Part shown: positions 33,345 to 42,148 of the stretch, in pieces
Numbering within the stretch: the first letter of the stretch is position 1
Layout of the letters: every line of letters starts with the position of its first letter
Assembly: GCF_019219095.1 (NCBI RefSeq)
Contig: NZ_JAHUWH010000009.1
Location: 175,090-239,089 of the forward strand
DNA length: 64,000 bases
Direction: 5' to 3'
Source: Acidovorax sp. sic0104
GTDB taxonomy: Bacteria > Pseudomonadota > Gammaproteobacteria > Burkholderiales > Burkholderiaceae_C
Notes under the pieces: generated by a model
Database searches by the model: none
Told to the model about the DNA's origin: nothing
What the model saw: the letters and a program-made list of their open reading frames with translations, nothing else
Position numbers and translations under genes: made by a program

Positions 33345-33782
33345 CTATTGCACCAGCTTGGCGGTCAGCGTGATCTCCGGCACCGACGCCAGCGCCTTCG
33401 ACAGCGGGCAGTTGGCCTTGGCGTCGGCCGCGATCTTCTGAAAGGTCGCATCGTCGATGCCCGGCACCTTGGCAGTCAGCGTGAGCGCGATGCGGTCGAT
33501 CACAAAGCCGTCGCCGTCCTTGGACAGGCGCACGCTGGCGGTGGTGTCCACGGTTTCGGTGGCAATGCCCGCCTTGTCCGCCGCAAACGAAAACGCCATG
33601 TTGAAGCAGGCAGCATGCGCCGCGCCCACGATCTCTTCGGGGTTGGTGCCTTTGCGGTCGTCGCCGAAGCGGCTGGCAAAGCCATAGGGGTACTTGTTCA
33701 GCGCGCCGGTCTCGGTGCTGATCTGTCCCTGGCCGGCTTTGCCGGCACCTTCCCAGTGAACGCTGGCTTTCTTTTCAGACAT
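33345..33782 (-). CDS. OsmC-family peroxiredoxin
   Basis: 145 residues. Cysteines in GAAHAACFNMAFSFAAD and DAKANCPLSKAL are the redox pair of the OsmC group, and ALNKYPYGFASRFG plus GTNPEEIVGAAH are typical. Reduces peroxides. It differs clearly from the OsmC-like protein at 23699, so the organism has two. Start set at ATG 33782. It is convergent with the serine hydrolase gene. Confidence 0.9.
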   Translation of the reverse strand: MSEKKASVHWEGAGKAGQGQISTETGALNKYPYGFASRFGDDRKGTNPEEIVGAAHAACFNMAFSFAADKAGIATETVDTTASVRLSKDGDGFVIDRIALTLTAKVPGIDDATFQKIAADAKANCPLSKALASVPEITLTAKLVQ

Positions 33783-33860
33783 GGCGTGGCTCCTTGTGCA
33801 TGGTGGATGCATGCAGTGGTGGTGGTGGGTGAACGGCCGGGCAAAAACCCGGGCTCCGAA

Positions 33861-34172
33861 TCACACCACAGACGTGTCGCCCCGGGTGTGGGACAAGGCC
33901 GCTTCGTCCCCCGCCGCCTGGTTCAGCTGCAAGCCACCGTGCAAGCCCGGCGTCCGCACCATGCGGATCGCATCGAACGGGCAGCGCACGGCGCACTGCG
34001 CACACCCGGTACAACCCGCCGCATCGTGCAGCGCAGACCGCTTGGGCCCCCAGCCGGCATCGCCCTGCACCTGCAGCGACAGCACATGCGGTGCACACAC
34101 CGCCACGCACCAGCCGCAGCCCGTGCAGCGGGCGGTGTCGATGGCAGGCAGGGCTTTGCGGGTCGTGGTCAT
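33861..34172 (-). CDS. Ferredoxin with two 4Fe-4S clusters
   Basis: 103 residues. Two cluster motifs: CTGCGWCVAVCAPHV (residues ~15-29) and CTGCAQCAVRCPFDAI (~53-68), each CX2CX2CX3C. The C-terminal tail after residue 75 is unrelated to the fold. An electron carrier for an unidentified reductase. The frame extends to 34313, but the ATG at 34172 is the natural start. Divergent from the acylphosphatase gene. Confidence 0.87.
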   Translation of the reverse strand: MTTTRKALPAIDTARCTGCGWCVAVCAPHVLSLQVQGDAGWGPKRSALHDAAGCTGCAQCAVRCPFDAIRMVRTPGLHGGLQLNQAAGDEAALSHTRGDTSVV

Positions 34173-34311
34173 GCGGTGGGGCCGTTCAGGGCCTGTACAG
34201 CGCGCTGCAGAGCCCTGGGTGGCGCCACAGCTTACCGCGCAGCGCTGCGGCGGTCGAGTGGCGCTACGGCCGGTGTTTGGCCCACTGGGACGGCGGGCGT
34301 ACAGTGCGCCC

Positions 34312-34641
34312 ATGCAACCCCATGGCGACCACCCTCACACCGACAGTCACATTGACACTCACATCACCCGGCACCTCATCATCCGTGGCCATGTGCAGGG
34401 TGTGGGCTACCGCTGGTCCCTGGTGCAGGCCGCCCAGCAGCGCGGCCTTCAAGGCTGGGTGCGCAACCGCCGCGACGGCAGCGTCGAAGCCCTGGCCACC
34501 GGCCCTGCAGATGCCGTGCAGTCCCTCATCGACTGGGCCCACCAGGGCCCGCCGCATGCGCGGGTGGATGCGGTGGAGGTGGCCAGCTTGCATGCCTCGC
34601 CGGAAGTTTTGTCAGGCTTTGTGCAGCGCGAGACGGTGTAG
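34312..34641 (+). CDS. acyP: Acylphosphatase
   Basis: 109 residues. IRGHVQGVGYRWSLVQAAQQ supplies the catalytic arginine, and GWVRNRRDGSVEALATG the asparagine. It hydrolyses carboxyl-phosphate bonds. It has a 20-residue histidine/aspartate-rich N-terminal extension (HGDHPHTDSHIDTHITR) ahead of the usual ~90-residue domain, which might bind metal or could reflect a start further in. Confidence 0.9.
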   Translation: MQPHGDHPHTDSHIDTHITRHLIIRGHVQGVGYRWSLVQAAQQRGLQGWVRNRRDGSVEALATGPADAVQSLIDWAHQGPPHARVDAVEVASLHASPEVLSGFVQRETV

Positions 34642-34692
34642 CCCAGCAGGCTTGCCGTGGGAGTCGCTGGCCTGCCTGGGCAGGCCTTGTGC

Positions 34693-35106
34693 TCAACCTT
34701 TGCGCTTCAAGTCCCGCGCCCCATAGGCACAGTAACCCGGCTTGGGGCTCTTCTTCTGCGGGTGCAGCCTGCACGTCTCGGGCCGCTTGTCGTACACCGT
34801 GCACCGCCGCGTCTTCGGGTCCAGAAAATTGCAGTCCCCGCTGGCCCGCCGCGCCATCGTGAACACCGCGTTCTTGTGGTTGAAGTGGTCGATCAGCCGC
34901 GCCTTCTGCAGCCGCTTGGCAATGTGCCGAAGCTCTTCATGCTCGGCCTCGAAAGGGTCCACCAGCTCCAGCCGCACCAGGTCGGGCAGCTGCACCTCCA
35001 GCGGCATCGTGCAGCAATTGGCCGCACAGGTATCGCACAGGCCCGCGCGATAGCGGGTCCAGGTGTCCAGACGGTCGACGTCAACGATGGCAATGGGGGA
35101 GCGCAT
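34693..35106 (-). CDS. YkgJ-family cysteine cluster protein
   Basis: 137 residues. The cysteine pattern GLCDTCAANCCTMPLEV, DCNFLDPKTRRCTVYD and RPETCRLHP matches the YkgJ/UPF0153 family, thought to bind zinc or an iron-sulfur cluster. The tail GYCAYGARDLKRKG adds one more cysteine. Function unknown. ATG 35106 selected; convergent with the acylphosphatase gene. Confidence 0.87.
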   Translation of the reverse strand: MRSPIAIVDVDRLDTWTRYRAGLCDTCAANCCTMPLEVQLPDLVRLELVDPFEAEHEELRHIAKRLQKARLIDHFNHKNAVFTMARRASGDCNFLDPKTRRCTVYDKRPETCRLHPQKKSPKPGYCAYGARDLKRKG

Positions 35107-35348
35107 GGGGTTGCGATTGTGCCTGTGCGCGCACCGGGGCGGCCAGCGCACCCAGAAAAACACCGGGGCCCACGGCAGTCAGCCGTCCCGCGCATCCCCG
35201 CTGTCGCCGCATTGGGCGCTTGACCTACGCCACAGCAGCCGGCGTCCGCGCAGCATAGTTCCACCGCCGCCGGAAGTTGCCCGCGCCACATGCACATCCA
35301 GGCACGCAGGCAACCCGGCCGCACCACCACCCAACCAGGAGCAACACC

Positions 35349-35846
35349 ATGGCCCGAGACACCACCCCCCGCGACCTGAACCTTGATCCCATCACCCATG
35401 CACCGGGCGCACATCCCATCGGCACCGGTATCGGCGCCGCAGGCGGTGCCGTCACCGGCGCAGCCGCCGGCTCCGTGGGCGGCCCCATCGGCTCCGCCGT
35501 GGGTGCCGTGGTGGGCGCCGTCGTCGGCGGCCTGGCCGGCAAGGGCGCGGCCGAAGCCGTCAACCCCACGGCGGAAGACGCCTACTGGCGCGACGCGTAT
35601 GGGCGGGAGCCGTATTACTCCGATGCCTACACCTACGACGACGACTACGCGCCTGCCTACCGCTCAGGCTACCAAAGCGTGATTGATCGCCGTGGCCGCG
35701 ACTGGAACGAGGCCCGCGGCCACCTGCAGCAGCGCTGGGACACGGACCGCCAGTCGAGCCGGCTGAGCTGGCTGGAGGCAGAGCCTGCAGCGAAGGCGGC
35801 TTGGGAAAGGGCGGATCGGATTTGGAAGCAGACGAAGCAGGAGTGA
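35349..35846 (+). CDS. Glycine-zipper membrane-associated protein
   Basis: 165 residues. Residues ~25-65 form a glycine-zipper of GxxxG repeats (GIGAAGGAVTGAAAGSVGG, IGSAVGAVVGAVVGGLAGKG), able to insert in a membrane or self-associate. The rest is acidic and tyrosine-rich (YSDAYTYDDDYAPAYRSGY). Resembles stress-related glycine-zipper proteins of Burkholderiales. No signal peptide. A GGAGCAA ribosome site precedes the ATG. Confidence 0.8.
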   Translation: MARDTTPRDLNLDPITHAPGAHPIGTGIGAAGGAVTGAAAGSVGGPIGSAVGAVVGAVVGGLAGKGAAEAVNPTAEDAYWRDAYGREPYYSDAYTYDDDYAPAYRSGYQSVIDRRGRDWNEARGHLQQRWDTDRQSSRLSWLEAEPAAKAAWERADRIWKQTKQE

Positions 35847-35912
35847 GAGGGTTGAATGCAAACCCGTGTGGCGCGGTCCGAAGCCGCCGCGTTGAGCGAC
35901 AGCTGATCAGCC

Positions 35913-36299
35913 TCAGCCGATTACATCAACGACCTTGCCGGTCGAGTCCTTGATCGTCGTCTTCTGCACCACCCACTCCACCTGCGGCAACAGCGGCAGC
36001 ACATAGCTGCCCTGGCGGGGCTGCAGCGTCTGCGCCAGTTGCTGCACCGTGGCATCGGTCAGGCGCAGCACCAAGGCGTTCTCGCTCTCGCCCTGCCACT
36101 CCACCGCGTTGCTGCCATCGGCGCCAGCCGCAGCAGGCTCTAGCAGCAACTGCCACTCATGCCCCGCCACCCGCAGCGTGCGGCCAAACGGCATGCGCAG
36201 CGGGAGCAGGGTCACCAACTCATCCACTTGGCGGGCGCCCAGGGTGATCTGGGTGATGGGCTTGCGCAGCAGCCGTTTCACTTGTTTGACGCCCAGCAC
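35913..36299 (-). CDS. Hypothetical protein downstream of the MazG-like gene
   Basis: About 128 residues from a GTG at 36299. It has DELVTLLPLRMPFGRTLRVA, ALVLRLTDATVQQLAQTLQP and ends DSTGKVVDVIG. No family recognised. It overlaps the end of the MazG-like frame by ~20 bp. The open frame extends further upstream into that gene, which suggests part of the neighbouring gene may have been lost and the real start disturbed. Confidence 0.55.
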   Translation of the reverse strand: MLGVKQVKRLLRKPITQITLGARQVDELVTLLPLRMPFGRTLRVAGHEWQLLLEPAAAGADGSNAVEWQGESENALVLRLTDATVQQLAQTLQPRQGSYVLPLLPQVEWVVQKTTIKDSTGKVVDVIG

Positions 36300-36673
36300 A
36301 TCGGTAAAGAGGAACCCGTTGGCCGACCCATCGCGCCGCAGCCCTCTTCTACCTGCTGCCTCACCGCCGGGTGGGCCAGCAGCGACGCGCGGCCCAGGTC
36401 GGTCATCTGCACAAGGTACAGCAGCACATCTGCCATCTCATACGCAACGGCCTGTTTCTTATCAGCCGGCAGGTTGCGGCTTTGCTCCTCGGTCAGCCAC
36501 TGAAAGTGCTCCAGCAGCTCGCCGGCTTCCTCGATCAACGCAGACGCCAGGTTCTTGGGCAAATGGAACTGGCCTCAGTTGCGCTGCTGCGCGAAGTCTT
36601 GCAGGCGCAGGGCCAGTTGCTGCAGGGTGGTGGCAGGCGCTGTGGCTGGTGTTGTGGAGGGGTCTTGAGGCAT
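36278..36673 (-). pseudogene. MazG-like nucleotide pyrophosphohydrolase, interrupted
   Basis: Frame starts at ATG 36673 (LQQLALRLQDFAQQRN) and hits TGA at 36577-36575, exactly where the family has Trp in RN-W-GQFHLPKNLA. It then continues in the same frame with LASALIEEAGELLEHFQWLT and YEMADVLLYLVQMTDL, the metal-binding ExxE and ExxD motifs of the MazG fold. The C-terminal sequence after MTDL no longer resembles the family. So it has a nonsense codon and probably an altered 3' end. A single-base sequencing error could explain the first defect. This is the last chromosomal gene before the accessory island. Confidence 0.65.
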
Positions 36674-36695
36674 AGATAGAAGACGAGCTTGATGA

Positions 36696-36730
36696 AAAAA
36701 CGCCCGGGTGTTGGCCGGGCGTTTTTGTTT
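36696..36730. terminator. Bidirectional intrinsic terminator
   Basis: AAACGCCCGG and CCGGGCGTTT frame a 7-base loop, with A and T runs outside. It separates the MazG-like gene from the island region. Confidence 0.85.
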
Positions 36731-36762
36731 ATTAGTGCACCACTACGACGTAGCGGGCTGGC

Positions 36763-36870
36763 TGTAGGTTCTCACTGAACCTGCAAACCCAGGGCCTTGC
36801 AAACCAATCACATTTGCAGTTCCAATGAGAACGGCTCTAGAAATCATTCCCACAAACCTGCAAAGATCCT
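36763..36870. repeat. Repeat cluster at left edge of accessory island
   Basis: GTTCTCACTGAACCTGCAAA (36768-36787) faces TTTGCAGTTCCAATGAGAAC (36813-36832) as a 20-bp inverted repeat with 3 mismatches. A further CCTTGCAAACCAATCAC lies between, and AACCTGCAAAG recurs at 36855. The cluster begins with TGTAGG. It could be a transposon end (TnsB sites), a recombinase attachment site, or ParB-binding sites. The region 36731-37223 has no gene. Confidence 0.55.
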
Positions 36871-37223
36871 ACACACCGCCGGTGACACCAGGGAGCGCGC
36901 CCCCTTGGACGCACTTTCCTGCCAAGTTTACCCTTTGGGATATTCCCCACGGTGTTGATGATGGGTGGTGGATTGCCCCAACGCATGACTAGGGGCTGCC
37001 TGCAAGTCGATCTCTTGGGGCAGGTCGGTGAAATGCGCTGATCGTGAAAGCTCTTGAGCCTCAGAGAAACGCGAGGCACAACTCTTCAAAGCGACTCCCA
37101 GGGTCGGTTGTTACTGCGGGGATTCGGCGGCAGTTAGGTGCCGGTGCATGAGTACCTTCTGGCGTGGTCTCAGGTGCTACCAGAGCCATGTCAGCGGCTC
37201 TCATATATGGAGCTGAAACGCGC

Positions 37224-38105
37224 TCACGTTTCCACGGTCGTCATCTCCACTATCTTGGCGAATTCTTCCAAGACCTCTGGGAAGTGGGTCTGCATGTACC
37301 GCAGCACGCGCGCGTTGTCTACGAGCTTGACGATGTAGCCTCGGGCGATCATCAAGTTCAGCATGTCCTCGCTGTGCGATTGCTCGGCCAGCTTGTACTG
37401 CCCCAGCAGGTTGGTCATCTCGTTTTCCATCCGAGCCACTTGCTCTTGCGACATCGCGGCGCTGCGAACCGTCTTCTTGCCGCCGACCAGCATTTCTTCT
37501 GGTGTCGCTGCGAGCATTGCACGGGCGTAGCTTGCGGTCACCGTGTTGGCGGCCACCATGAGTTCGGCGCACTCGACCTGGCGAGTGGGCTTCATACGTC
37601 GCAACATTGCAGTGACTTCTGTCGAGAATTGGTGGTCTTTCAGAATCCTGGCCACCTCATCGCAAATCCCGTCGAGCAGACTGCGCTTCTTTTGCAGCAA
37701 GCTCACATCAATACACAGACCTTTGGCTAACTTCGCTGCAGAAATGCCACGATCCATCGCGCGGCGGATCATGATGTGCTCCTGGATGGTCGAAAGGCGA
37801 TTCAGCTGATTGTTGTACGTGAAAGACTCGTCGTCGGTGGAGACTAGGCAGGGAATCTCGCTGAGCTCCAGCTCTTTCATGGCCATTAAGCGCAAATGCC
37901 CGTCCAGGATGAGATGCCGTGAGGTCTTGCGGTCGACCGCTGTGACCACCAGGGGCTCAATGAGGCCGATCTCGGCGATGGATTCTTTGATCTGCCGGAA
38001 CTTGTGCGTTGCCGTGATTTTTTGGTCGAGTTTGACCGACGGAAGGATTCGGTCGACCTCAATCATGAGCGGTTTGGGCAGGAATCCAAGGGTAGTGGAT
38101 GTCAT
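37224..38105 (-). CDS. ParB/RepB-like protein 2
   Basis: 293 residues. N-terminal ParB-like nuclease/CTPase fold: IEVDRILPSVKLDQKI, LIEPLVVTAVDRKTSRHLIL, DGHLRLMAMKEL. A RepB-type partition domain follows (LAKGLCIDVSLLQKKRSLLD and a helical tail). DNA-binding role expected. Its start overlaps the stop of the first ParB-like gene (ATGA), and the recombinase precedes both. No ParA ATPase is nearby, so this is probably not a standard partition system. Confidence 0.85.
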   Translation of the reverse strand: MTSTTLGFLPKPLMIEVDRILPSVKLDQKITATHKFRQIKESIAEIGLIEPLVVTAVDRKTSRHLILDGHLRLMAMKELELSEIPCLVSTDDESFTYNNQLNRLSTIQEHIMIRRAMDRGISAAKLAKGLCIDVSLLQKKRSLLDGICDEVARILKDHQFSTEVTAMLRRMKPTRQVECAELMVAANTVTASYARAMLAATPEEMLVGGKKTVRSAAMSQEQVARMENEMTNLLGQYKLAEQSHSEDMLNLMIARGYIVKLVDNARVLRYMQTHFPEVLEEFAKIVEMTTVET

Positions 38106-39004
38106 ACAGAGCCTCCACTGCGGGACACGCGTTCCGCGAGGTACTTGGGCAAGGTGTCCAGCCCCTCCAGTCGAAGGATGTTGACCAGGTTCTCGTCGCC
38201 CAGCATCTTTCTCAGTGCTCCGTATACAAAGAAGAGTCGCTGCTGGACGAGCGACGACTTGCGGATCATGATGCGCTGGCGCTCAACCTCTGTCTTGTAG
38301 GCGCGCACCAGGCTAGACGAGGTGATGTCGACAGGCTTCCGAGGCGTCGAACGTGCGATGGAGCGTCCTAGAAACTGGCGCCGCTCCACCAGCTTCTTGG
38401 CGTACATCAGCTGCGGGCCACGGAGCTCGCCAGATTCGTAGGCTTCTTGCATTGCCATCTGTATTGCCTTGTCGTCATTGCCGGCACCGACGATGAGAAT
38501 GGCCACGGTGATCGGCATCTTGCCGCGTTCGACGGCAACCAAAAGTCGCTCTTCCCCCTTGTCGACCAACTCAAGAATGTGCCGCACATAGGACTCGTGC
38601 AGGTTGGTTTTGCGCGCGATGTCTTGTACGGAATGTCCTTTGTCGCGCAGCAACGTGATGCCACGCAGCAGCTCCAGTGGCTGATGCCGTCTCCTTGCGA
38701 CGTTCTCCGCAAGGCTCATGACAAACGCGTCCTCGTCGGAGACCATGACCACAAGCGCTGGAATGCGCTTCTCCCCCAGTTGCTGGAATGCCTTGAATCG
38801 CCCTTCGCCGCACACCAGTACGTAGCGCTCTGCACCGTCCTCACCGGGACGCGGTGTGACGGTGACAGGCTTCTTCAGACCAACTGCTCCGATGTTTTCC
38901 ACAATCGCGCTGAATTTGCGCTGGTTACGTTCGCGGGGATTCAGGATCTCAATGCGGTCCATCGGGATCATGCGCAGCTCGGGCAGAGAAAGCGGCTCGG
39001 TCAT
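38102..39004 (-). CDS. ParB/RepB-like protein 1
   Basis: 300 residues. ParB boxes: LKKPVTVTPRPG, VLVCGEGRFKAFQQLG (box I) and SLAENVARRRHQPLELLRGI (box II), then an HTH in VQDIARKTNLHESYVRHILEL. A C-terminal helical domain follows. Overlaps the recombinase stop and the second ParB-like start by 4 bp on each side, so all three are one operon. Role inferred: DNA-binding partner of the recombinase. Confidence 0.88.
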   Translation of the reverse strand: MTEPLSLPELRMIPMDRIEILNPRERNQRKFSAIVENIGAVGLKKPVTVTPRPGEDGAERYVLVCGEGRFKAFQQLGEKRIPALVVMVSDEDAFVMSLAENVARRRHQPLELLRGITLLRDKGHSVQDIARKTNLHESYVRHILELVDKGEERLLVAVERGKMPITVAILIVGAGNDDKAIQMAMQEAYESGELRGPQLMYAKKLVERRQFLGRSIARSTPRKPVDITSSSLVRAYKTEVERQRIMIRKSSLVQQRLFFVYGALRKMLGDENLVNILRLEGLDTLPKYLAERVSRSGGSV

Positions 39005-40563
39005 GCCGCTCTCCGCAGTCGGGTTCGTGCTGCCATTCCATAGAAGTAGTCCAGGTTGTCGAAGCGGTAGTTCTCCAGTTCCACCGGATTGCGTTCTCCC
39101 AAACTGATGCGGGGATTACCGAAGTCCAGCCTGGGCCACAAGTAGTAGTCCAGAGCAGATTGGTTGGAGAGATCAAGACGTACCGCTACCGTGAGATCGG
39201 GCGCAAGGCCCGTGTCAAACCGCATCTTCCAGAACAATTGTCCTGACTCGCGCCGCCGACAACGAGCCAGCACGATGGAGACGCTGAACTCCTCGTTGAC
39301 ATACAGGAGATCGGTGAGCGGATCGCGTCTTACGCTACCGCCCAGCGCCGCCATCTTCTCCTCAGTCTGCACGACGATGGCGGGGTGCATCCGGCGCAGA
39401 TGCCGATTGATTTCGACGTACTGAAAATCGCGCGACGGGACGAAGCCAACAAGTTGGTAAGCGCGTACCAAGCTGCCGAAGCGATGGGCGTAGACCGAAG
39501 AGGATGGCATGCCCTCGGTTGAATTGATGATGAGCCCAGACAGCGCCTGGCGGTGCTGATAGAGGTTGCGCAGTCGCTCAATCAATTCTTCGTCTGAATA
39601 GCGGCGCGAGCGCGCGCGGATGATGCCTTGCGCGGTGTAGAAGTCCTCTTTGGCAACGATGGCTGGGAAGGCGTCCTCCTTGCGAATCCACATGTCTGAA
39701 GGATTGACCACTCTCAGCTTGCGCAGCTTGAAGGACACCCGGTTGTAGACGTTGCTGCCGATGTACTTTTCGTTGATGAGGACCTCGTGAACAGTGGCTC
39801 TGTTCCATTCGCGCCCCAGATCGGTGCGGATGCCCGAGCAGTTCAATCGCGAGGCGATCTCCGTCTCAGACAAGCCGTCATTGACAAACCATCGGTAGAT
39901 GCTTTGGACCACCTGCACCTCTTCCTGGGGGCCAGGCACCAAAACGACTCGGTCGGTCTGCAAACTTTTGTGCTCACCTCGTGCCAATTCGGCCTTGCTC
40001 GCCCCCGTCTGATCAACCAGTAGTCGGCGCAATCCAAAGCCCGCAGGCCCTCCTTGCCGATAACCTAACTCGATCAGCCGACACTGGCCTGCAAACACTT
40101 TCGTCGACAACTCCCGGCTGTACTCGCCAGCCATGGTTCGCTTCACGCCCTTGACGATGGTTGAGATGGGGGAGCCATCGTTCTCAAACTGTTCCGCGCA
40201 GTAGACCACCTGAATGCCCGCGCGCTTGCACCGATATTCGTAGTACGCGCTCTCATCCGCATCCTGGAAGCGTCCCCAACGGCTAACGTCGTAGACGAGC
40301 ACCATGGAGAAGTCCGCCGCACCCGATTCCACGTCCTCAATGAGCTGTTGTAAGGCGAGCCGTCCGGCAATCCGAAGCCCGCTCTTGCCTTCGTCGGCAT
40401 AGGTTTTCACCACCTCAATGCCGCGTTGCTGGGCGTACTCCCGAATGCGAGCGACTTGGTTGTGTGTGGAGTATTGCTGGTGCTCGGTCGACATCCGCAC
40501 GTACTCCGCCGCGCGGAAGTTCGATTGCCCATTCTGTGACAATGGCAGCTCGCCTTTATCCAT
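39001..40563 (-). CDS. Large serine recombinase
   Basis: 520 residues. Resolvase-type catalytic domain: AAEYVRMSTEHQQYSTHNQV (nucleophile Ser in RMS), DEGKSGLRIAGRLALQQLI, VLVYDVSRWGRF and STIVKGVKRTMAGEYSRELS. The recombinase DNA-binding domain follows (SETEIASRLNCSGI, WNRATVHEVLINEKYIG). The C-terminal ~170 residues are unusual and lack a clear zinc ribbon with coiled coil. ATG 40563 chosen. It leads the ParB-ParB operon. It probably mediates integration or inversion at a specific site. Confidence 0.9.
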   Translation of the reverse strand: MDKGELPLSQNGQSNFRAAEYVRMSTEHQQYSTHNQVARIREYAQQRGIEVVKTYADEGKSGLRIAGRLALQQLIEDVESGAADFSMVLVYDVSRWGRFQDADESAYYEYRCKRAGIQVVYCAEQFENDGSPISTIVKGVKRTMAGEYSRELSTKVFAGQCRLIELGYRQGGPAGFGLRRLLVDQTGASKAELARGEHKSLQTDRVVLVPGPQEEVQVVQSIYRWFVNDGLSETEIASRLNCSGIRTDLGREWNRATVHEVLINEKYIGSNVYNRVSFKLRKLRVVNPSDMWIRKEDAFPAIVAKEDFYTAQGIIRARSRRYSDEELIERLRNLYQHRQALSGLIINSTEGMPSSSVYAHRFGSLVRAYQLVGFVPSRDFQYVEINRHLRRMHPAIVVQTEEKMAALGGSVRRDPLTDLLYVNEEFSVSIVLARCRRRESGQLFWKMRFDTGLAPDLTVAVRLDLSNQSALDYYLWPRLDFGNPRISLGERNPVELENYRFDNLDYFYGMAARTRLRRAA

Positions 40564-40718
40564 CGTGCAGCTCCTCAACAGACTCGTGGTGCTGCGCCAC
40601 GAGGTCATCGGCCACCTGGAAACATCTCCCGGGTCAGCAACGGCAACACCACACTACCAGCGTCATCATCTGTTGGCGATAAAGTCCTCTCTTTGCAATC
40701 ACACGTCTCCGAACAGGT

Positions 40719-41147
40719 TCAAGGCGCCAAGCTGATCTGGACAATCCATTCCTGCTGTCCTGCCAACGTAGCTGGGGCGATTGCAATGAGTTTGAAGATG
40801 CCCAATACGGGCAAGGCTTGTGGTGACGCGTCACTGTTTGCAATTGGGGACGCGTGCAAAGAAGCGGAGCGCCTAGCATTGCGTTGCTTCTGACGTTGCC
40901 GATTGGCAGCGGTGTATTCGGGGTGTGATTCCCGGTAGCGGCGCCAGTAATCTGGATGATCCCTGCGCCAACTAGACTGGGCCTGAGCCTGGTTCTCGTG
41001 GTAGTCATCGTCAGTCTTGCGCTTTGTCTTTTGCCACAAGCGTTTGCGTGACTGCTGACACTCTGGCTTTGCGCAGTACAACTGGTGAGGGGTTTGAGGC
41101 CGGGGTTCAAACGACTCGCCGCACGCATTGCACCAGCGCTTTTCCAT
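40719..41147 (-). CDS. Zinc-finger-like protein beside recombinase
   Basis: 142 residues. N terminus MEKRWCNACGESFEPRP, HQLYCAKPECQQSRKRLWQ holds a CxxC and CxxxxC zinc-ribbon-like cluster. A basic, Gln/Arg-rich helical middle follows (SWRRDHPDYWRRYRESHPEY, RQRQKQRNARRS). No known function; DNA or RNA binding is plausible from the composition. It lies 155 bp upstream of the recombinase on the same strand and may belong to its operon. The ~240 bp beyond it (41148-41389) shows no gene. Confidence 0.7.
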   Translation of the reverse strand: MEKRWCNACGESFEPRPQTPHQLYCAKPECQQSRKRLWQKTKRKTDDDYHENQAQAQSSWRRDHPDYWRRYRESHPEYTAANRQRQKQRNARRSASLHASPIANSDASPQALPVLGIFKLIAIAPATLAGQQEWIVQISLAP

Positions 41148-41389
41148 GGTGAATCTCCATTCTGAACAGGAAGGGAGATTTAATTGCAGCGTGGATGCTT
41201 TGAGTGTCAATTTCCACGTAAAACTGGCAGTCAGGGGGTGAAGGCCATTTCTGAACTCAACGCTCTAGGGCATGCGGTTGATGCCTGTTCTCGACGAGCG
41301 GGCGGACACTGTATGACTGATTGAATATGGGTCGCTGGGATGCCCTGAGACATATCCAAATACAGCCGGGAATGTTTAGCTCCTGCGAA

Positions 41390-42088
41390 TTATTTGGTTC
41401 CGGGCGTTTGACCCGAGGGGGCCATTGGACAGCAATCAGTGAACTGTTTGTACAAGTGCGTCACCTTGTCCATTCGGCGCTGTGATCCCATGAGCATGGC
41501 AAGCATTCGGTAAGCCATGTGCATGAGCCCATTGGAGATTCGAATCAGATTCATTGCCATCTCCACCGGAAATCCCTCACGCACACGGCGAAGCGGGTGA
41601 ATCCCGCTGTGGACATACGAGTTCAAGGCGTGCCGTGAATACTCGTTGAACTCCGCCAGATGCGCGGTCAACCCAGCGGGTGCTGCTCCCAACACCTTTG
41701 AGAGCATCTCAGTAGCACTTGGGAGATTTTTGGCTGCAAGCTCGGCTTCCGGCGTCAGTTCTCTACCTAGCTTTTCGATCTGTGCTGGAGTTGCCGCGAA
41801 GAGGAGCCATGAGGCCCGCAGCAGAGCCTCATATTGAAGGCGAAGAACTCCGCATGCAGAGCTTGGGGCGTCAATGGCAAATGCAGTTCTTACTACCCTG
41901 GAATGCTCGATGCACAGGTGGCATGCGCTCAAGGCCAATTGGTTTTGTTCGGACTCAATGGCCAGGACCACACCTGTCGAAGGAAAGCAGTCCAATATGG
42001 CGTCCTCGAACTCGTCGGATCGATCTGCGAGCGCCAGTACAGGATCGTCGCAAAGAGAGGCTTGTAGAGGTGAAGACGGGCTAGTCAA
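41390..42088 (-). CDS. Unknown protein (DUF6988-like)
   Basis: 232 residues, mostly helical, with LQYEALLRASWLLFAATPAQ, HALNSYVHSGIHPL and MAYRMLAMLMGSQRRM. The layout resembles uncharacterised AbiV/DUF6988-like helical proteins with an arginine/histidine-rich centre; this match is by impression only. It follows the small membrane protein at 42149 on the same strand after 60 bp, so it may be part of a three-gene unit with the patatin gene. Confidence 0.65.
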   Translation of the reverse strand: MTSPSSPLQASLCDDPVLALADRSDEFEDAILDCFPSTGVVLAIESEQNQLALSACHLCIEHSRVVRTAFAIDAPSSACGVLRLQYEALLRASWLLFAATPAQIEKLGRELTPEAELAAKNLPSATEMLSKVLGAAPAGLTAHLAEFNEYSRHALNSYVHSGIHPLRRVREGFPVEMAMNLIRISNGLMHMAYRMLAMLMGSQRRMDKVTHLYKQFTDCCPMAPSGQTPGTK

Positions 42089-42148
42089 GTTGCAGTCGCT
42101 ATGCCTATTGAAGTTCTTAAAGCGGAAGCTTTATCGTGTATTGCACCA

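Noticed and set aside
33323..33350. Possible CRISPR-like short repeats
   Set aside because: Simple 7-base tandem repeat without spacers; no cas genes in the window.
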